From contig CP126192.1 in assembly GCA_030272155.1 (NCBI GenBank), forward strand, positions 5,490,501 to 5,554,500: a DNA stretch of 64,000 nucleotides, read 5' to 3'. A program made the translations under genes and the position numbers. Below the pieces are notes generated by a model. That model did not search any database, was not told where the DNA came from, and was given only the letters and a program-made list of their open reading frames with translations. Shown here in pieces: positions 34,326 through 44,790 of this stretch. The DNA comes from Tetradesmus obliquus (Eukaryota; Chlorophyta; Chlorophyceae; Sphaeropleales; Scenedesmaceae). Numbering within the stretch: position 1 is the stretch's first letter; each line of letters begins with the position of its first letter.

Positions 34326-35188
34326 TGCAGATTCGATCAGCAGCAAAGAGTCAGCGCGGAGAGGTTGCACATCAGCACAGATGCGAGGTGTGCAGCTGCC
34401 ACTGCTGTGCGAAATGATGCATTGCTTGCTGGGGCACCGGTCCAGCCACCCGCATGTCGCAGCCTGGCATACTTTTGCGTAACTTCACATGCGCTGGCCG
34501 CTGCACTCTCGCAGAACCTCAATTCCTCACCACCCACAGCAAATCACCGCAGCACTACCACAGAACGCTGGCCGCTGCCATTTCGTGCATCGCATTGTGC
34601 TGCACAAAGGCGCTGCGGCTCGCATACCCACTCTAACATCACTGCTGGCTAAAGGCCAGCAGTGTTGCTGGCCAGCAAGCTCCATCGCTCTGCTCATACA
34701 CATCCCACCATCCACCCAAACCTCAGCATCCTGTTGCACATCCTATGCCCTGCACCCTCACCTCTTGCTTGCGCCGACAGCAGCCGCCGGAAAGTGTCAG
34801 GCCCGGGCTGGTATGCCTGCGGCTGCCAGCTGCCTGCATCCATGCTCTGCCTGTCACAGCCCACATTCACCAAAAAGGAAGCGTCCCGTGCGACCAAAGT
34901 GGGCAATGCACCGTAGCCATCTGATAGGGAGCGCTGCAGCCGCTGCTGCCGTAGCTTGTCTGTCCATTTCACAAAGCGGGGGTCTGGCAGAGGTCTGCTG
35001 AGGGTGGGGGCCACAGGGGACTGTGGCTCCTCTAAGAGGTAGCAAGTTAGAAAGCGTATGATAGATGAACAGCCATCAGGCTCCGAGCTTCGCTGCTGCT
35101 GTTGCTGTTGCTGCTGGCGGTGCAGCTGCTGCTGTTGCTGGTGGTAGCGTTGCTGCTGTAAGTGGTGTGCACCTGCCATCCAGCGCAC
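31369..35188 (-). CDS. OTU-domain cysteine protease (deubiquitinase, plant OTU9-12-like)
   Basis: Predicted ubiquitin-chain-cleaving OTU peptidase. Six exons in agreeing phase: 35188-34762, 34324-33834, 33171-33092, 32729-32639, 32074-31917, 31426-31369, about 434 residues. The N-terminal 290 residues are Q/H/A-rich and unlike the family. The OTU domain begins late: catalytic Cys in ADGNCQ (about residue 305) at the very end of exon 2, then FRSVSEQLYG, FHGFVRQQAVNHI, FLGEDFAYYCVGMAQDGTWGDE, LRAICDSFGVAVHVVTSE and the catalytic His in APMHYNSL (about 411). All this fits plant OTU enzymes closely. The last exon (RRQKMFGRHPHH) is chosen on splice phase and is the least certain. It is divergently arranged with the ChaN-like gene, with starts 675 bases apart. 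Several introns carry exon echoes and one carries a 19-bp minisatellite. Confidence 0.85.
31457..31514 (+). repeat. CAG microsatellite in OTU intron, abutting an acceptor
   Basis: About 19 CAG triplets, read as CTG on the gene strand, lie some 30 bases upstream of the proposed last-exon acceptor at 31427-31429. Confidence 0.7.
31710..32000 (-). repeat. exon echo, donor side of OTU exon 5 (2 copies)
   Basis: The exon end SRLEVFLTYIAPMHYNSLR with GTGAGCAC donor (true copy ends 31917) recurs at about 31815-31735 as SRLEVFLTYIAPMHYNLLR with GTGAGCAC. The copy therefore repeats the catalytic His region. Offset is about 160 bases, and the spacer has CCAG tandems. Confidence 0.8.
32050..32185 (-). 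repeat. exon echo, acceptor side of OTU exon 5 (2 copies)
   Basis: The exon start LTLRAICDS at 32074 has an upstream copy near 32173, LMLRTICGI, behind a CAG acceptor. Confidence 0.7.
32339..32700 (-). repeat. exon echoes, donor side of OTU exon 4 (3 copies)
   Basis: The true end MAQDGTWGDE plus GTGCGC donor (32639) recurs near 32555-32519 (MAQDGTWGNE, GTACGG) and near 32375-32339 (AQDGTWGDE, GTGCGC). A fourth, weaker match lies near 32440-32470. Confidence 0.75.
32730..32835 (+). repeat. interrupted CAG/CGG microsatellite at OTU exon 4 acceptor
   Basis: About 35 triplets, CTG on the gene strand with periodic CCG interruptions, run directly into the CTGCAG acceptor of the exon starting at 32729. 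Confidence 0.8.
33231..33459. repeat. 19-bp minisatellite, about 12 units
   Basis: Unit TCATGCACGGCATGTAAAG, perfectly tandem with one variant (CTTGTAAAG). It lies in the OTU intron that follows the catalytic-Cys exon, about 60 bases upstream of the next acceptor. The unit contains TGTAA on the plus strand. Confidence 0.95.
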
Positions 35189-35862
35189 GGTATCACTGCA
35201 GCTGCGAGTGATAACAGGTCTTGGTGTCTTGCAGCTTGACTCCTAGCAGTTGCCTGCTGCGGGCGGTTGCCGTACGACAAGTGCAGCAACCTAGGCCACC
35301 CAGTTAGCCCCACTGCTCTGCCTGTCCCACTCGACTGCTGCGTTGCGTGATGCTCCACCTGTGCACTACAGCATCTGTTTCTTAAAAAGAGCTCGTAAAG
35401 AAAGTGAAGCTCGCAACTGCACTGGCCTGAAGCGCTAAGAATACCGCACCGGACCGCTGTGGACGTGTTTGCAAATCTTGCGTGGCGTATGGTGCATTGC
35501 ATTGCCACTGTAAATACTGAGAGTTCTCTTCGTGAACTCGGCGTCAACAAACGGTTGAACATGCCTTAAACCGCCCATAACGATCCTTTCCTTTGCTTAT
35601 GGTGCTAGCCCCAGCCGTGCACTGATCGCCAGTGTTGCCGCGATAAATTCGGACATGATTACAGTGTATTTCGAAACGTTAACTACCAAAGAGTCGTGAG
35701 GCAGTGTTGGGCCGCAAGTTGTCGCTGCCACGCCCACTGCTGTGGCACAGGCCTCATCTTGGGTGGGGCACTACTTACCCTTCCTGCAGACAAGCTCGCA
35801 TACTTCTGGTTTAAACTCTGTAGATTGCGGTTTGACAGGCCTCACCCCTCCTTTACAGCAGA
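35189..35862. promoter_or_regulatory. putative bidirectional promoter interval (OTU / ChaN-like)
   Basis: The 674 bases between divergent start codons. It is less repetitive than the rest of the window and should hold both promoters. No defined element could be identified, so the role is inferred from gene order. Confidence 0.35.
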
Positions 35863-36322
35863 ATGTGGCGACGCAGCGCTGGTGTCCTGGCTGCAGTACT
35901 GGCAGCCAAGGCACATCAGCGCTGCCATGTTCTGGCTGAAGCTGGCGTGCCCATTCCTGCAAAAAACATTCACACAGCATCACAGCAAAGCTTAATTCCA
36001 GGAAACACCACCAGCAGCAGCGCTAACAGTGAGCTAGCGGGTCAGTCTAGCGCACAGGACTTGCATCAAGACCCCAGCAACAGCAGCAGCAGCAGCAGCA
36101 AGCTCAGCAAGTGGCCCCCATCACTGAAAGAAGGCACCCACTTTGCAGTGCTGACAGGCGATGGTGTTCCTGCAAGGCTCAGCAGCATTGTGGCAGCCAT
36201 GCAGGCTGCTGACGTGGTGCTGCTGGGTGAGTTCCATGATGACCCAGTGGCCCATGCACTGCAGCTGGACCTACTCAAACGCACCGCTAAGGCACTAGGC
36301 TACCAGACACCAACCCAAGCAG

Positions 36323-36359
<37 letters not shown>

Positions 36360-36931
36360 CGGACCTGCAGGACAGCATGGTCAGCCAGCAATGCAGCAGC
36401 AGCAACTGCAACAGGATGGTAGCAGCAAATCACAAGCTAGCAGGGCACCTCCAGCTGCATCTCATGCTGCAGGCACCACACAAAACCAGCAGCAGCAGCA
36501 GCAGGGTGAGCCGGTCAGGCACCCGCTGCGGCCGCTGGTGCTCGGGCTTGAGATGTTTGAGCGTGATGTGCAGCCGGTGCTTGACGAGTACCTGGCAGGC
36601 AGCATCAGCCTGGCTGACCTGATGAGGGATGGCCGGCCGTGGCCCAACTACAGGTGCGGCTGCTGCTGCTGCTGCTGCTGCTGGTATCTTTTAGGGTGTT
36701 TTACGACATACTACATGATTGGCTGATGCTGCTGCAGCGGCACTCTCAGTGCAGGCAACTGCAGCTGGGTGCAGTTGATCAGCTTACATCTGCTGCTGCT
36801 CATACCTCTTGCTCAACTGCGCTGCTGCGCATGCTAGTTGCTCCTTCTTCATGCTGCTGCTGCTGCGCTGCAGGCGTGACTACCAGCCCCTGGTGGACTT
36901 CTGCAAGGGCCTGGCAGCACTGCACAACAAC

Positions 36932-36975
<44 letters not shown>

Positions 36976-37254
36976 CGTGCAGGGCGGCAGCTACAGCAGC
37001 GCTTCAGACACATCCGCGCCAACTCCAGCTGACAGCAGCAGCAGCAGCAGGAACTGCGTGAGGGTGATTGCTGCAAATGCGCCCAGGCGTTACGTGTCAC
37101 TTGCTGGCCGGGCAGGCCGGCAGGCACTGCTGCAGCTGCCGCCTGCTGCTCAGCAGTTCCTGGCTCCGCTGCCTTATGCGCAGCCCTCTCAGGAGTATGT
37201 AGCAAAGGTGACTGGCAGCATGCGGCAGGCGGCAGCTGATATGCAGCGGCACAG

Positions 37255-37287
<33 letters not shown>

Positions 37288-37348
37288 GGCTGCAGACAGT
37301 GGTGCTGCTGCAGTGAGGCACAGCAGCACGCCAGCCCCAGCAGCAGCA

Positions 37349-37394
<46 letters not shown>

Positions 37395-37915
37395 GCCCTG
37401 CAGATGGTGGCGCATGCCCTTACATTGGGTTTAATGTGTCTAGTAACTTCCTGGATGCTCAGTGCCTGTGGGACTCCACAATGGCACACAGCATTGCGCA
37501 GCAGCTGACAGCAGGTGCAGCAAATACAGTAACACCAGCTGCAGCAGCTGGTAGCAATACAGCCAGCAGCACAGCTGGCAACACATGCGGCAGTACAGCT
37601 AGTAGTACAGCTAGCAGTACAACTGGCAGTACATTGAGCGGCACATCTCAGCAACAGCAGCCGCAGCAGCAGCGGGGGCCTCTGGTGGTCCATGTGTGTG
37701 GCAAGTTCCATGCAGAGCATTACCTGGGCATCCCAGAGCACCTGCAGCTGTATGCGCCAGGTGCTAGGGTTGTGGTTGTTACTTTTGTGCCGGCTGACAG
37801 CATGACAATGGAGCAGCAGCAGCTTGAGGCTGCTGGGCTGCTGGGGTCAGCCGATTTTGTGGTGCTGACTGACGGCAGGCTGCCTAGGTCGTTCACCAGC
37901 GTGCATCCTGTGTAG
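35863..37915 (+). CDS. ChaN-like haem-binding-uptake (Tiki superfamily) protein
   Basis: Two exons, 35863-36653 and 36874-37915, 610 residues. Start MWRRSAGVLAAVLAA gives a basic/hydrophobic N terminus resembling an organelle transit peptide. The ChaN (Cofac_haem_bdg) signature is clear: VVLLGEFHDDPVAHALQLDLL (about 117 on), LVLGLEMFERDVQPVLDEYL, RPWPNY split by the intron, RDYQPLVDFCK, VRVIAANAPRRYVS, and a C-terminal HVCGKFHAEHYLGIPEHL. Bacterial ChaN binds haem; plant and algal relatives are largely uncharacterised, so the substrate is unknown. Poly-A and poly-Q blocks interrupt the domain at four or five places, doubling the usual length of about 300. A TGTAA lies 130 bases after the stop. 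Confidence 0.85.
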
Positions 37916-38700
37916 CTGTTGTCTGCCCAATGAGACTGTCATTGGCTCCCCCAACGGGCAAGGTTACTTGCGTGAACTCCAAGGTGTCACTTCCAAGCGG
38001 GCAGGCACGCTGCGGCCGCATGCTGACGAGTGCTCATCAGACTGGTGTAAGCTACAATTTCTTCAATACTCAGGCTTGGTGTGAGGTAGGCTTAGGCCTG
38101 GTTAGGGAAGCACGCACGTTGCAAGGCACAGCTGCAGCAAGTGAAAGTGCTGCCCTGCGGCTGTGCTGGTGGCAGTTGTTGAGTCATGGATATGTTACAG
38201 TAGACGAACGTCGAGAAGACAGAAAACTTTACAATGCTGCCAGCATGCTGTAGCTATAGTGCACTATGCCATGTGACATGTTCCACACACTGAGGTTGGC
38301 AGTGCAAACGCCTGACCCAAGGCCGCCAACATGCTGTCTTGTAGATGCATATTGCGGATCAAACAACGCAATGGGCATGGGGCCTGGCTATGGGGCAAAC
38401 AAATGGCACACAGAAGATAAAAATAATGGCACGCTTTTGGTGTGATGTACAGTGCAATGCTGTGCGCAGAACAGTTGCACGTGCAACAGGTGCACAGCCG
38501 CCTGGCGGGTGAGCCGGGAAGTGAGCACATGTACATTGCAACTGCATGCACAACACATAGTTTAATTCACAGAGCTGATGCAACACTTTGCATGGTGCTG
38601 CATTAAAATGGTGATACAATACACGCAATCCAGCCGTCACATACGACTGTGGAATCCACGCTCCGGCTATCTAGCCAGCAATGCGCCAACAACCTCTGCA
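37916..38700. other. convergent intergenic interval
   Basis: Lies between the stops of the ChaN-like gene (+) and the mTERF-like gene (-). No further gene seen. It should contain both 3' UTRs. Confidence 0.5.
38046..38050 (+). terminator. candidate TGTAA polyadenylation signal
   Basis: About 130 bases after the ChaN-like stop codon. Motif and spacing fit green-algal practice. Confidence 0.45.
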
Positions 38701-38974
38701 TCAGCTGCTGTACCTGCTGCTGCGTCCACTGCCGTTCCTGCGCCTCATGCTGCTGCTGCTGCCTTGCATAGCACCTTGAGGGTTGCGGCTGCCACTGGAA
38801 TCCAGTTCTACCAGCAGCAGATGAGGGTTGGCTGCCATTACTGCTGCCACCTCAGCTAGGCTCAGCCCAGACTGGGCCTGCAGGGTAGCAAGCCTTGCCA
38901 AAATGTCATCAGGCTGCTGCAGCAGCAGCTCTGGATGTGACAGTGCAAAGTCCCTGACCGATGCTTCTGAGATA

Positions 38975-39010
<36 letters not shown>

Positions 39011-39953
39011 TGCTCGTCTGGGTGACTTCGCCGCTGCTGGTTGCTGTCTGATCCTTGCTGTGTCCCGCCTAGCAGCCCCCCAGCTGCTGCTGCAGTTGCT
39101 GGGTGAGTGCCACAGCCAAAGCTCTGCTGCCCAGCAGCAGCTAGCTGCAGCAGCTGCTGCAGCAGCCGCAAGCTGGATGCCAAGTGGTAGCTGGCTGGCA
39201 GCAGCTGAGGGTGCTGCTGCAGCAGCTGCAGCAGCTGCTGCTGCTCCAAGCCCAAGCAGTGACCCATGCCTGTCAGGCGCTTGCTGAGCTGGTTGGGGCT
39301 CCAGCACAGCAGTGAGGGCTCTTGCAGGATCAGCTGTTTAGAAAAGTCAAAAAGCGGCAGCAGCAGCAGCAGCACCAGCAGGGCGAGCTCATCAGTCACA
39401 TGCCGTGCAGGCGCTTGCTGCGTTGGTTGGGGCTCCAGCACAGCAGGGAGGGCTCTTGCAGGACCAGCTGTTGTGCATGACAACGATGCAGAAGCAGGAC
39501 AGCAGCAGCAGCAGCAGTAGCAGCAGCGGGACCAGCACAATAGTCACGATGCAGAAGGACGTGCTTCAGCTGCTGGCAAACCACGTAACAAGTTAACAAC
39601 AGCAGAACTGCCGGCTCATAAATGGGAAGTATGCGCAGAAGCAGCACGACAACTGCCCACCTGTTGTACAGCAGGAAGGCCCCCAAACAGCCGCAGCAGC
39701 ACACCAACTCGCTGCTCAAAGGCATGCAGCGAAGAGCCCAGCAACCGAGGGTCTTCCACAAGGGCAGCAGCCAGCTGCTGCGGCTGCAGCTGCAGCAGGC
39801 CTGCCATTTCGTGGAGTTTGTCTGCTAGGCGAGCGTGGTTGAAGTCGGAGAGTTGAGGGTAGTCCAGTAGCATGGCTGCTGCTTGGCGGGGGTGCAGCTG
39901 CACAGCACGAGCAAGGCTGACGGCGCGGCTGTTGCCCGAAGCGTTGCGACGTG

Positions 39954-39985
<32 letters not shown>

Positions 39986-40182
39986 ATTTGCTGCTGCTGG
40001 TATGTGCTATTGTCATAGTCATTTAGGTGCTGGGATAGCTGCTGCAGGGGCTTGCGAGGGTCGAGCTGCTGCTGCTGCTGCTGCTGCTGTTGCTGCTGGT
40101 TGTGATGGTGTGGCGCTGCAGGGGCAGTGCAGCCACGCACAAGAAAGGCAAGCAGCTTCCGTAACAGATTAATGAGACGCAT
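38701..40182 (-). CDS. mTERF-like helical-repeat protein
   Basis: Two exons, 40182-39661 and 39333-38701, 384 residues. Start MRLINLLRKLLAFLVRG could be an organelle targeting peptide. After poly-Q blocks, repeats of about 30-40 residues with the mTERF-type pattern (helix, P-x-LL, helix) appear: LDYPQLSDFNHARLADKLHEMAG, VEDPRLLGSS, QEPSLLCWSPNQLSKRL, QHPQLLPAS, SHPELLLQQPDDILARLATL, ANPHLLLVE. mTERF proteins bind nucleic acid in mitochondria or plastids to control transcription and splicing (family knowledge). Assignment rests on repeat pattern only, and another alpha-solenoid is possible. The intron holds an echo of the exon 2 start. Confidence 0.6.
39266..39475 (-). repeat. exon echo, acceptor side of mTERF-like exon 2 (2 copies)
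   Basis: The true exon at 39333 begins LILQEPSLLCWSPNQLSKRL. A copy starting at 39467 behind an ACAACAG acceptor reads LVLQEPSLLCWSPNQRSKRL, then HGM and a stop. Offset is 134 bases. Confidence 0.8.
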
Positions 40183-40872
40183 AAAACTTCAAGTCAAGTA
40201 ATCAGTGGCCGGGTAAGCTGGTGTTCATGAGCTGCAGCACATGCTGCTGCTGTCATAGCTCACCTGGCTGCCAGGCAACCGTGCTGCTGCTGATGTTGCT
40301 GCTGCTGCAGGCGAAGAACGTTGATGAATTGAAGTTATTAAGTGCTCGTAGGCGTTGCCGGTGGGTTGGAATACGCGGCAACAGCTGCTGCTGCTGTGCC
40401 GGCAGCATCGGTGTGCACTGTACGAATGTCATTGACATAATTTGAGCACATCCTGATTGTTGTCGGCATGCCATCAACGCACACGACACGATCTGCGGCT
40501 GCTGATGCCCCTCAGGTAAACATTGGCACGAGCCCTGGACCTCACCCAAACTGGTTTGAAACCATGAATTAAAGCTGGCAGGACAACGCCAAGTTACACC
40601 GCCAAACTTGCCACGAATGGCGTTCAAGCATCACAATTTGCCTCAGCATGGATGTGGATCTCTGCATCGGCTGTGCTTGCTCACCACAGCATTGTGACTG
40701 GCGTCAATGGCAGTCAACAGTTTACACAGTGCCTCACAGCCTGCACACCACATTTCTGCACAAGATTATTGGCATACGCCCGCAGCTGCCACGAAGGTTC
40801 ACAATTTGACAATTCTTCAGACCGCTGCTGCCTCCAGCCGCTTCCTCCTGTTCTTAATTATTGCAGTAGCGG
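40183..40872. other. intergenic interval between two minus-strand genes
   Basis: No gene seen. It contains the promoter side of the mTERF-like gene and the 3' flank of the TraB gene, with a minus-strand TGTAA at 40722-40726. Confidence 0.45.
40722..40726 (-). terminator. candidate TGTAA polyadenylation signal
   Basis: About 147 bases after the TraB-gene stop at 40873. Confidence 0.4.
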
Positions 40873-43456
40873 CTATTCGGCAGCTGTTGCCTCCAGCTGC
40901 ATGCCGCTGCCATGTGCCTGAGCAAACACGTTGACTACGCTCTCAATAACATACACCATGCCAGGGATGTGTCCCTTGCCCACAATAGCCACCACAGGCG
41001 ACCCGAGTGCGTTGTGCGCGCTGATCTGTGCTGCCTGCAAGGTGTTGGTTGCCAGCACCCAGTTCCTGCATGGCGCAGCAGCAGCAAACGCAGGCAGCAC
41101 ATAACTCAGCGCGCAGCAAGTGGAACACCAGACAGGTGCTTGAATTGAACGTAGATGAGGCCCTCTAGTCAGCTGCTTGCAGACACACCGTGTGACTGTG
41201 CAGCTGTGGCAAGTGCAGTGACTGTGCAGCTGTGGCAACACCTGGGTGGCTGCAACTGCAGCAGCCGCATGCAGACCACTCAGGGCTGAACACTGCCACT
41301 GCCACATCACAACACACAACATCCTGCAAAGGCTTTGTATCGGCTGCTCTCATGCTCGGCTCGAACAAACCAGTTGCTGTGCCACTGCCTCACAAAGCAC
41401 TGCGATGCAGCAGGCTACATTACTCTCATACGCAGCGCACCTGTCATGCAGCAGCGGCCGCATCACTTCTGGGTACTCCTGCGCAAACTCTGTGAGCAGC
41501 AGCTCCACCATGTCTGCCTCAGCCAGCGACTTGATGTCATCCTCGCTGATCTGGCGGCAGCAGCAGCAGCAGCAGCAGCATCGACAAGTAAGCGCAGCAG
41601 TATCGGGACATGCCAGGAGATGCTTCCTTAGTCTGCAGTGCGCGTCTACACCATGACACTCCCGATATATTTGTGGGCGTTGACGCAACGCCATGCGCGG
41701 AGCAGGGGGTCCAGCTGCGCCTGCAGGCCCACACCCATGCTGCTCATTTGCTGCTGCTGCGCGTCAAAACTCACCCCGCACACCAGCGCTGTGAGCAGGT
41801 CCCAGATGAACTTGAGCCGCCGCCAGGGCTTCAGCGAACCCCACAGCCCCAGCAGCGTGTCAAGCAGCTCCCTGTCACCAGCCACACAGCGCTCGACCCA
41901 CACGGCCTCATGCGCTGGCTGCTGCTGCTGCAGCTGCTGCTGCTCCTGCAGCATCTCAATCAGCGTGGCGCGAGCAGCGATGAACTCGCAGCCAGCACGC
42001 ACCTCCAGCTTATCTTCCAGCTGAGAGTACATGCCCTGCAGCACAAACCAGCAGCAACAGAGGTTAGCAGAGGTCAGCACGTGCGACAAGCACTGTTTTG
42101 CAGAAGCTGTCAATTCTACACCAGTTGTGCCAGCATGCGCCTGCTGCCAGCCTCCTGCAAAGCAACACACCACACCCACTGCAAACTACTTCAACCACAA
42201 CACAGAGCAGATGCAAATAACATTTGCAATCGTGTTAACTTCTGGCCATAACCCCCTCACCCCCATCATCGCCGACAGCACATTGTGGTCCCTGCTCTTC
42301 AGCGCCGCCGACAGGATCTCCGCCGTGCTGCGCTGCTTGAGCGCTGCCGCTGCCGCCATCTTGTCTGGGCAGGGCTCCAGGTCGTGCAGCGGGTCCCTGT
42401 ACGGCTCCACCAGCATGGCCTGGATGCGCGCCTGGCACAGCTCCAGCACCACCAGCGACGGGTTGAGCGCCTGCAGGCGGACAGGCAAGTGCATGAGCCA
42501 AGGACACGAATTGAATCAGCATGGCCTGGATGCGCGCCTGGCACAGCTCCAGCACCACCAGCGAGGGGTGCAGAGCCTGCAGGCAGGCAGACAGGCAAGT
42601 GCATGAGCCAAGGACACGCACTGAATCAGCATGGCCTGATTGGGCGCTTGGCACAGCTCCAGCACCACCAGCGAGGGGTGCAGAGCCTGAAAGCAGGCAG
42701 GCAGGCAGGCAGGCAGGCAGTTGCATGAGCGCACCAAGAACGCAAAATAGTGGGTGGGCATGGTCTGGATGCGTGCCTGGCACAGCTCCAGCAATGAAAC
42801 CTCTCTGCTGGGACCCAGCATGTTGTCCCTGTGAATTTCAAGGACCAGGCAACACAACTAGCCAACTGCTGTGGTGGTGTCAGAGACAAGTAGGAACTGA
42901 GCAATGATCCTGCAAGCCTGCTCACCCGCAGCACTTGCTTGACCTGCTCTGCCGACTGTTTGGACACGTGTACAGTGCCGATGATGAACAGCAGCTCTGG
43001 GAGCTTGTTGACCAGAAGGTTGTGCAGCGCAGGGCTCTCAACCAGCTGTGCATGCAAGTCTGCTGTGCCGGGTGGGCCCTCTGTTGCATCTGCCTGTGCT
43101 GCGCCCTCCTGCTGTGCCTGCTGCTCTCCAGCTACGGCTGCTGCGGCGCCAGCTTGCTGCTTCTGCATCCTTCCTGCAAGCATCTTTGCGGGCTGCACTG
43201 CCACCAGGATGCCGCTTTCAACTAGTGGAAGCAGCTCGGGGTAATGCTGCTTCACCAGCTGCAGAGACTCCTGCTGGACCGCTGTGGGCTTGTAATCTGC
43301 CGTTGGGATGCAGTTGTGGTGGACTTTCTTGCTTTCATCCACTGATATGAGAACATGGTGCACCCAGCGTGCAAGCTTGTACAGCAGCCGGCCAAAGTAA
43401 AGCAGCAAAACTGCTGCCAGCAGCTTGCGAGTGCTGGGCAGATTCGGTGGCTGCAT
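40873..43456 (-). CDS. TraB-domain membrane protein
   Basis: Five exons in agreeing phase: 43456-42926, 42470-42261, 42035-41775, 41550-41441, 41065-40873, 434 residues. The N terminus has a hydrophobic segment (KLLAAVLLLYFGRLLYKLA), a likely membrane anchor. TraB signatures follow: FIIGTVHVSKQSAEQVKQVL (about 157 on), PSLVVLELCQAR, DMVELLLTEFAQEYPEVMRPLLHDR, NWVLATN and VVAIVGKGHIPGM near the C terminus. Bacterial TraB relates to pheromone inhibition and the fold is the Tiki superfamily; eukaryotic relatives sit on the mitochondrial outer membrane, and plant ones have been linked to organelle contacts and mitophagy (family knowledge). Enzyme activity here is unknown. Intron 1 contains three echoes of the exon 2 start. 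The gene is divergent from the phosphoesterase gene. Confidence 0.85.
42413..42800 (-). repeat. exon echoes, acceptor side of TraB exon 2 (4 units)
   Basis: Units begin near 42413 (true exon), 42519, 42629 and 42758, with periods of 106, 110 and 129 bases. Each codes ALHPSLVVLELCQARIQAM or a remnant. Units 2 and 3 keep AG acceptors; unit 4 is partly replaced. The spacers hold an expanding GCAG/GCAGGCAG tandem. Confidence 0.85.
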
Positions 43457-43982
43457 GAATGCTCTGTAATGTCACTATCAAGTGCAGGCTGCTGAAACTG
43501 TTGAGTGAACGTGCACACAGTAGGGGGTTGCTGCTGTAGAAGTTGGGTTGATGGAGCGGATTGCACAGGGTCACAAGGGCCACGGTGACGCCGGACCCAT
43601 GTAAATGATTGATGTTGTAACTAAGATTGGCTGATGGACCAATGCGGCCTCCAGACGTGGGACATACATAGGAGGGACTGACGAGGCAGGGTTTGCGCCA
43701 GTGACACCTCTGTAGCCAGGGCCGATGCAGGCTGATAATACCCCACACAACGCTTCATTCTAGTGCTTACTTTGCGAGCGTGGCGGTGCAGGGTTGCGTA
43801 AACGACGTGCGTGAGCCGAAGCATTCCCCGCTTTTTGGAGGAGCGGGGCTGTGGCCTCCCCCCAACAACAGAAGCAGCTTATAAGTAATCTACATTGACC
43901 CATCGTGACGTAGTCGAGCAATTAAAACCTCTCTGGTGCCAAGCAGAGAACAGGCTGCTGAGCAGCAGCACTGTCGACTAAA
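43457..43982. promoter_or_regulatory. putative bidirectional promoter interval (TraB / phosphoesterase)
   Basis: The 526 bases between divergent ATGs. No defined element recognised. Role inferred from gene order. Confidence 0.35.
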
Positions 43983-44750
43983 ATGCGTGCTCTTGGAGAG
44001 TTGCAGAGATCAGTCAGCCTCAACAGTCTCACTGGCTGCTGCTCCAGTCCCCGCATGCTGCGTGCTGGCTCTGCACGACGTGTGTCTGCTAGCAGCGCAA
44101 GCAGCAGGACTGATGGCAGGCTAAACAAGTTCGCCAGCAGGTGGGCTGGCACTGCATTCGGGTGGCTTGGTGGTCCTGTTTCAGCTCATCTTCACACAAC
44201 ACGTTATAATAATGTATTTTGTGGTCAAAGGGCAAATCATCATCTAGTGTTGCCAGCCAGCGCCTAGTTGCAGCACGCGCCCACACACAACGGCTCCCTC
44301 CCAGTCTTAACAATCATAATTGAAGCACGCATTTTCCGGCCGACACCATCAAGCTACATCAGTTTGCCTCATCTTCTTGTAATTGCCTGTCCTGCAGCCA
44401 TGAGGGCCCCTACAGTGTGTCAGTGCTGGGTGACTTGCACCTGGAGCCTGGGCAGATGCACCTGTTCCACGAGGCGCAGCAGCAGCTAGCAGCAGCCATG
44501 TCACAAGCTGGCAGTGGGGCGCGTGTTGTGCAGCTGGGTGATCTAGGCGGCTACAAGTACAAGCCAGGTGAGCTGGAGATGTCATGACTAAGCTGTGGGT
44601 GTTGTGTTTCAGCAGCTGGCAGCGGGGCACGACATGCAGCGTTGCAGCAGTAAAGCATTGATTGACGCCATGATGGTTCCGCATCAACTGCTGCAGGCAA
44701 TAACTGTATGCCAGAGTCGTCCCTCTGCAGCTGTATAACCGCCACTGTAC

Positions 44751-44790
<40 letters not shown>

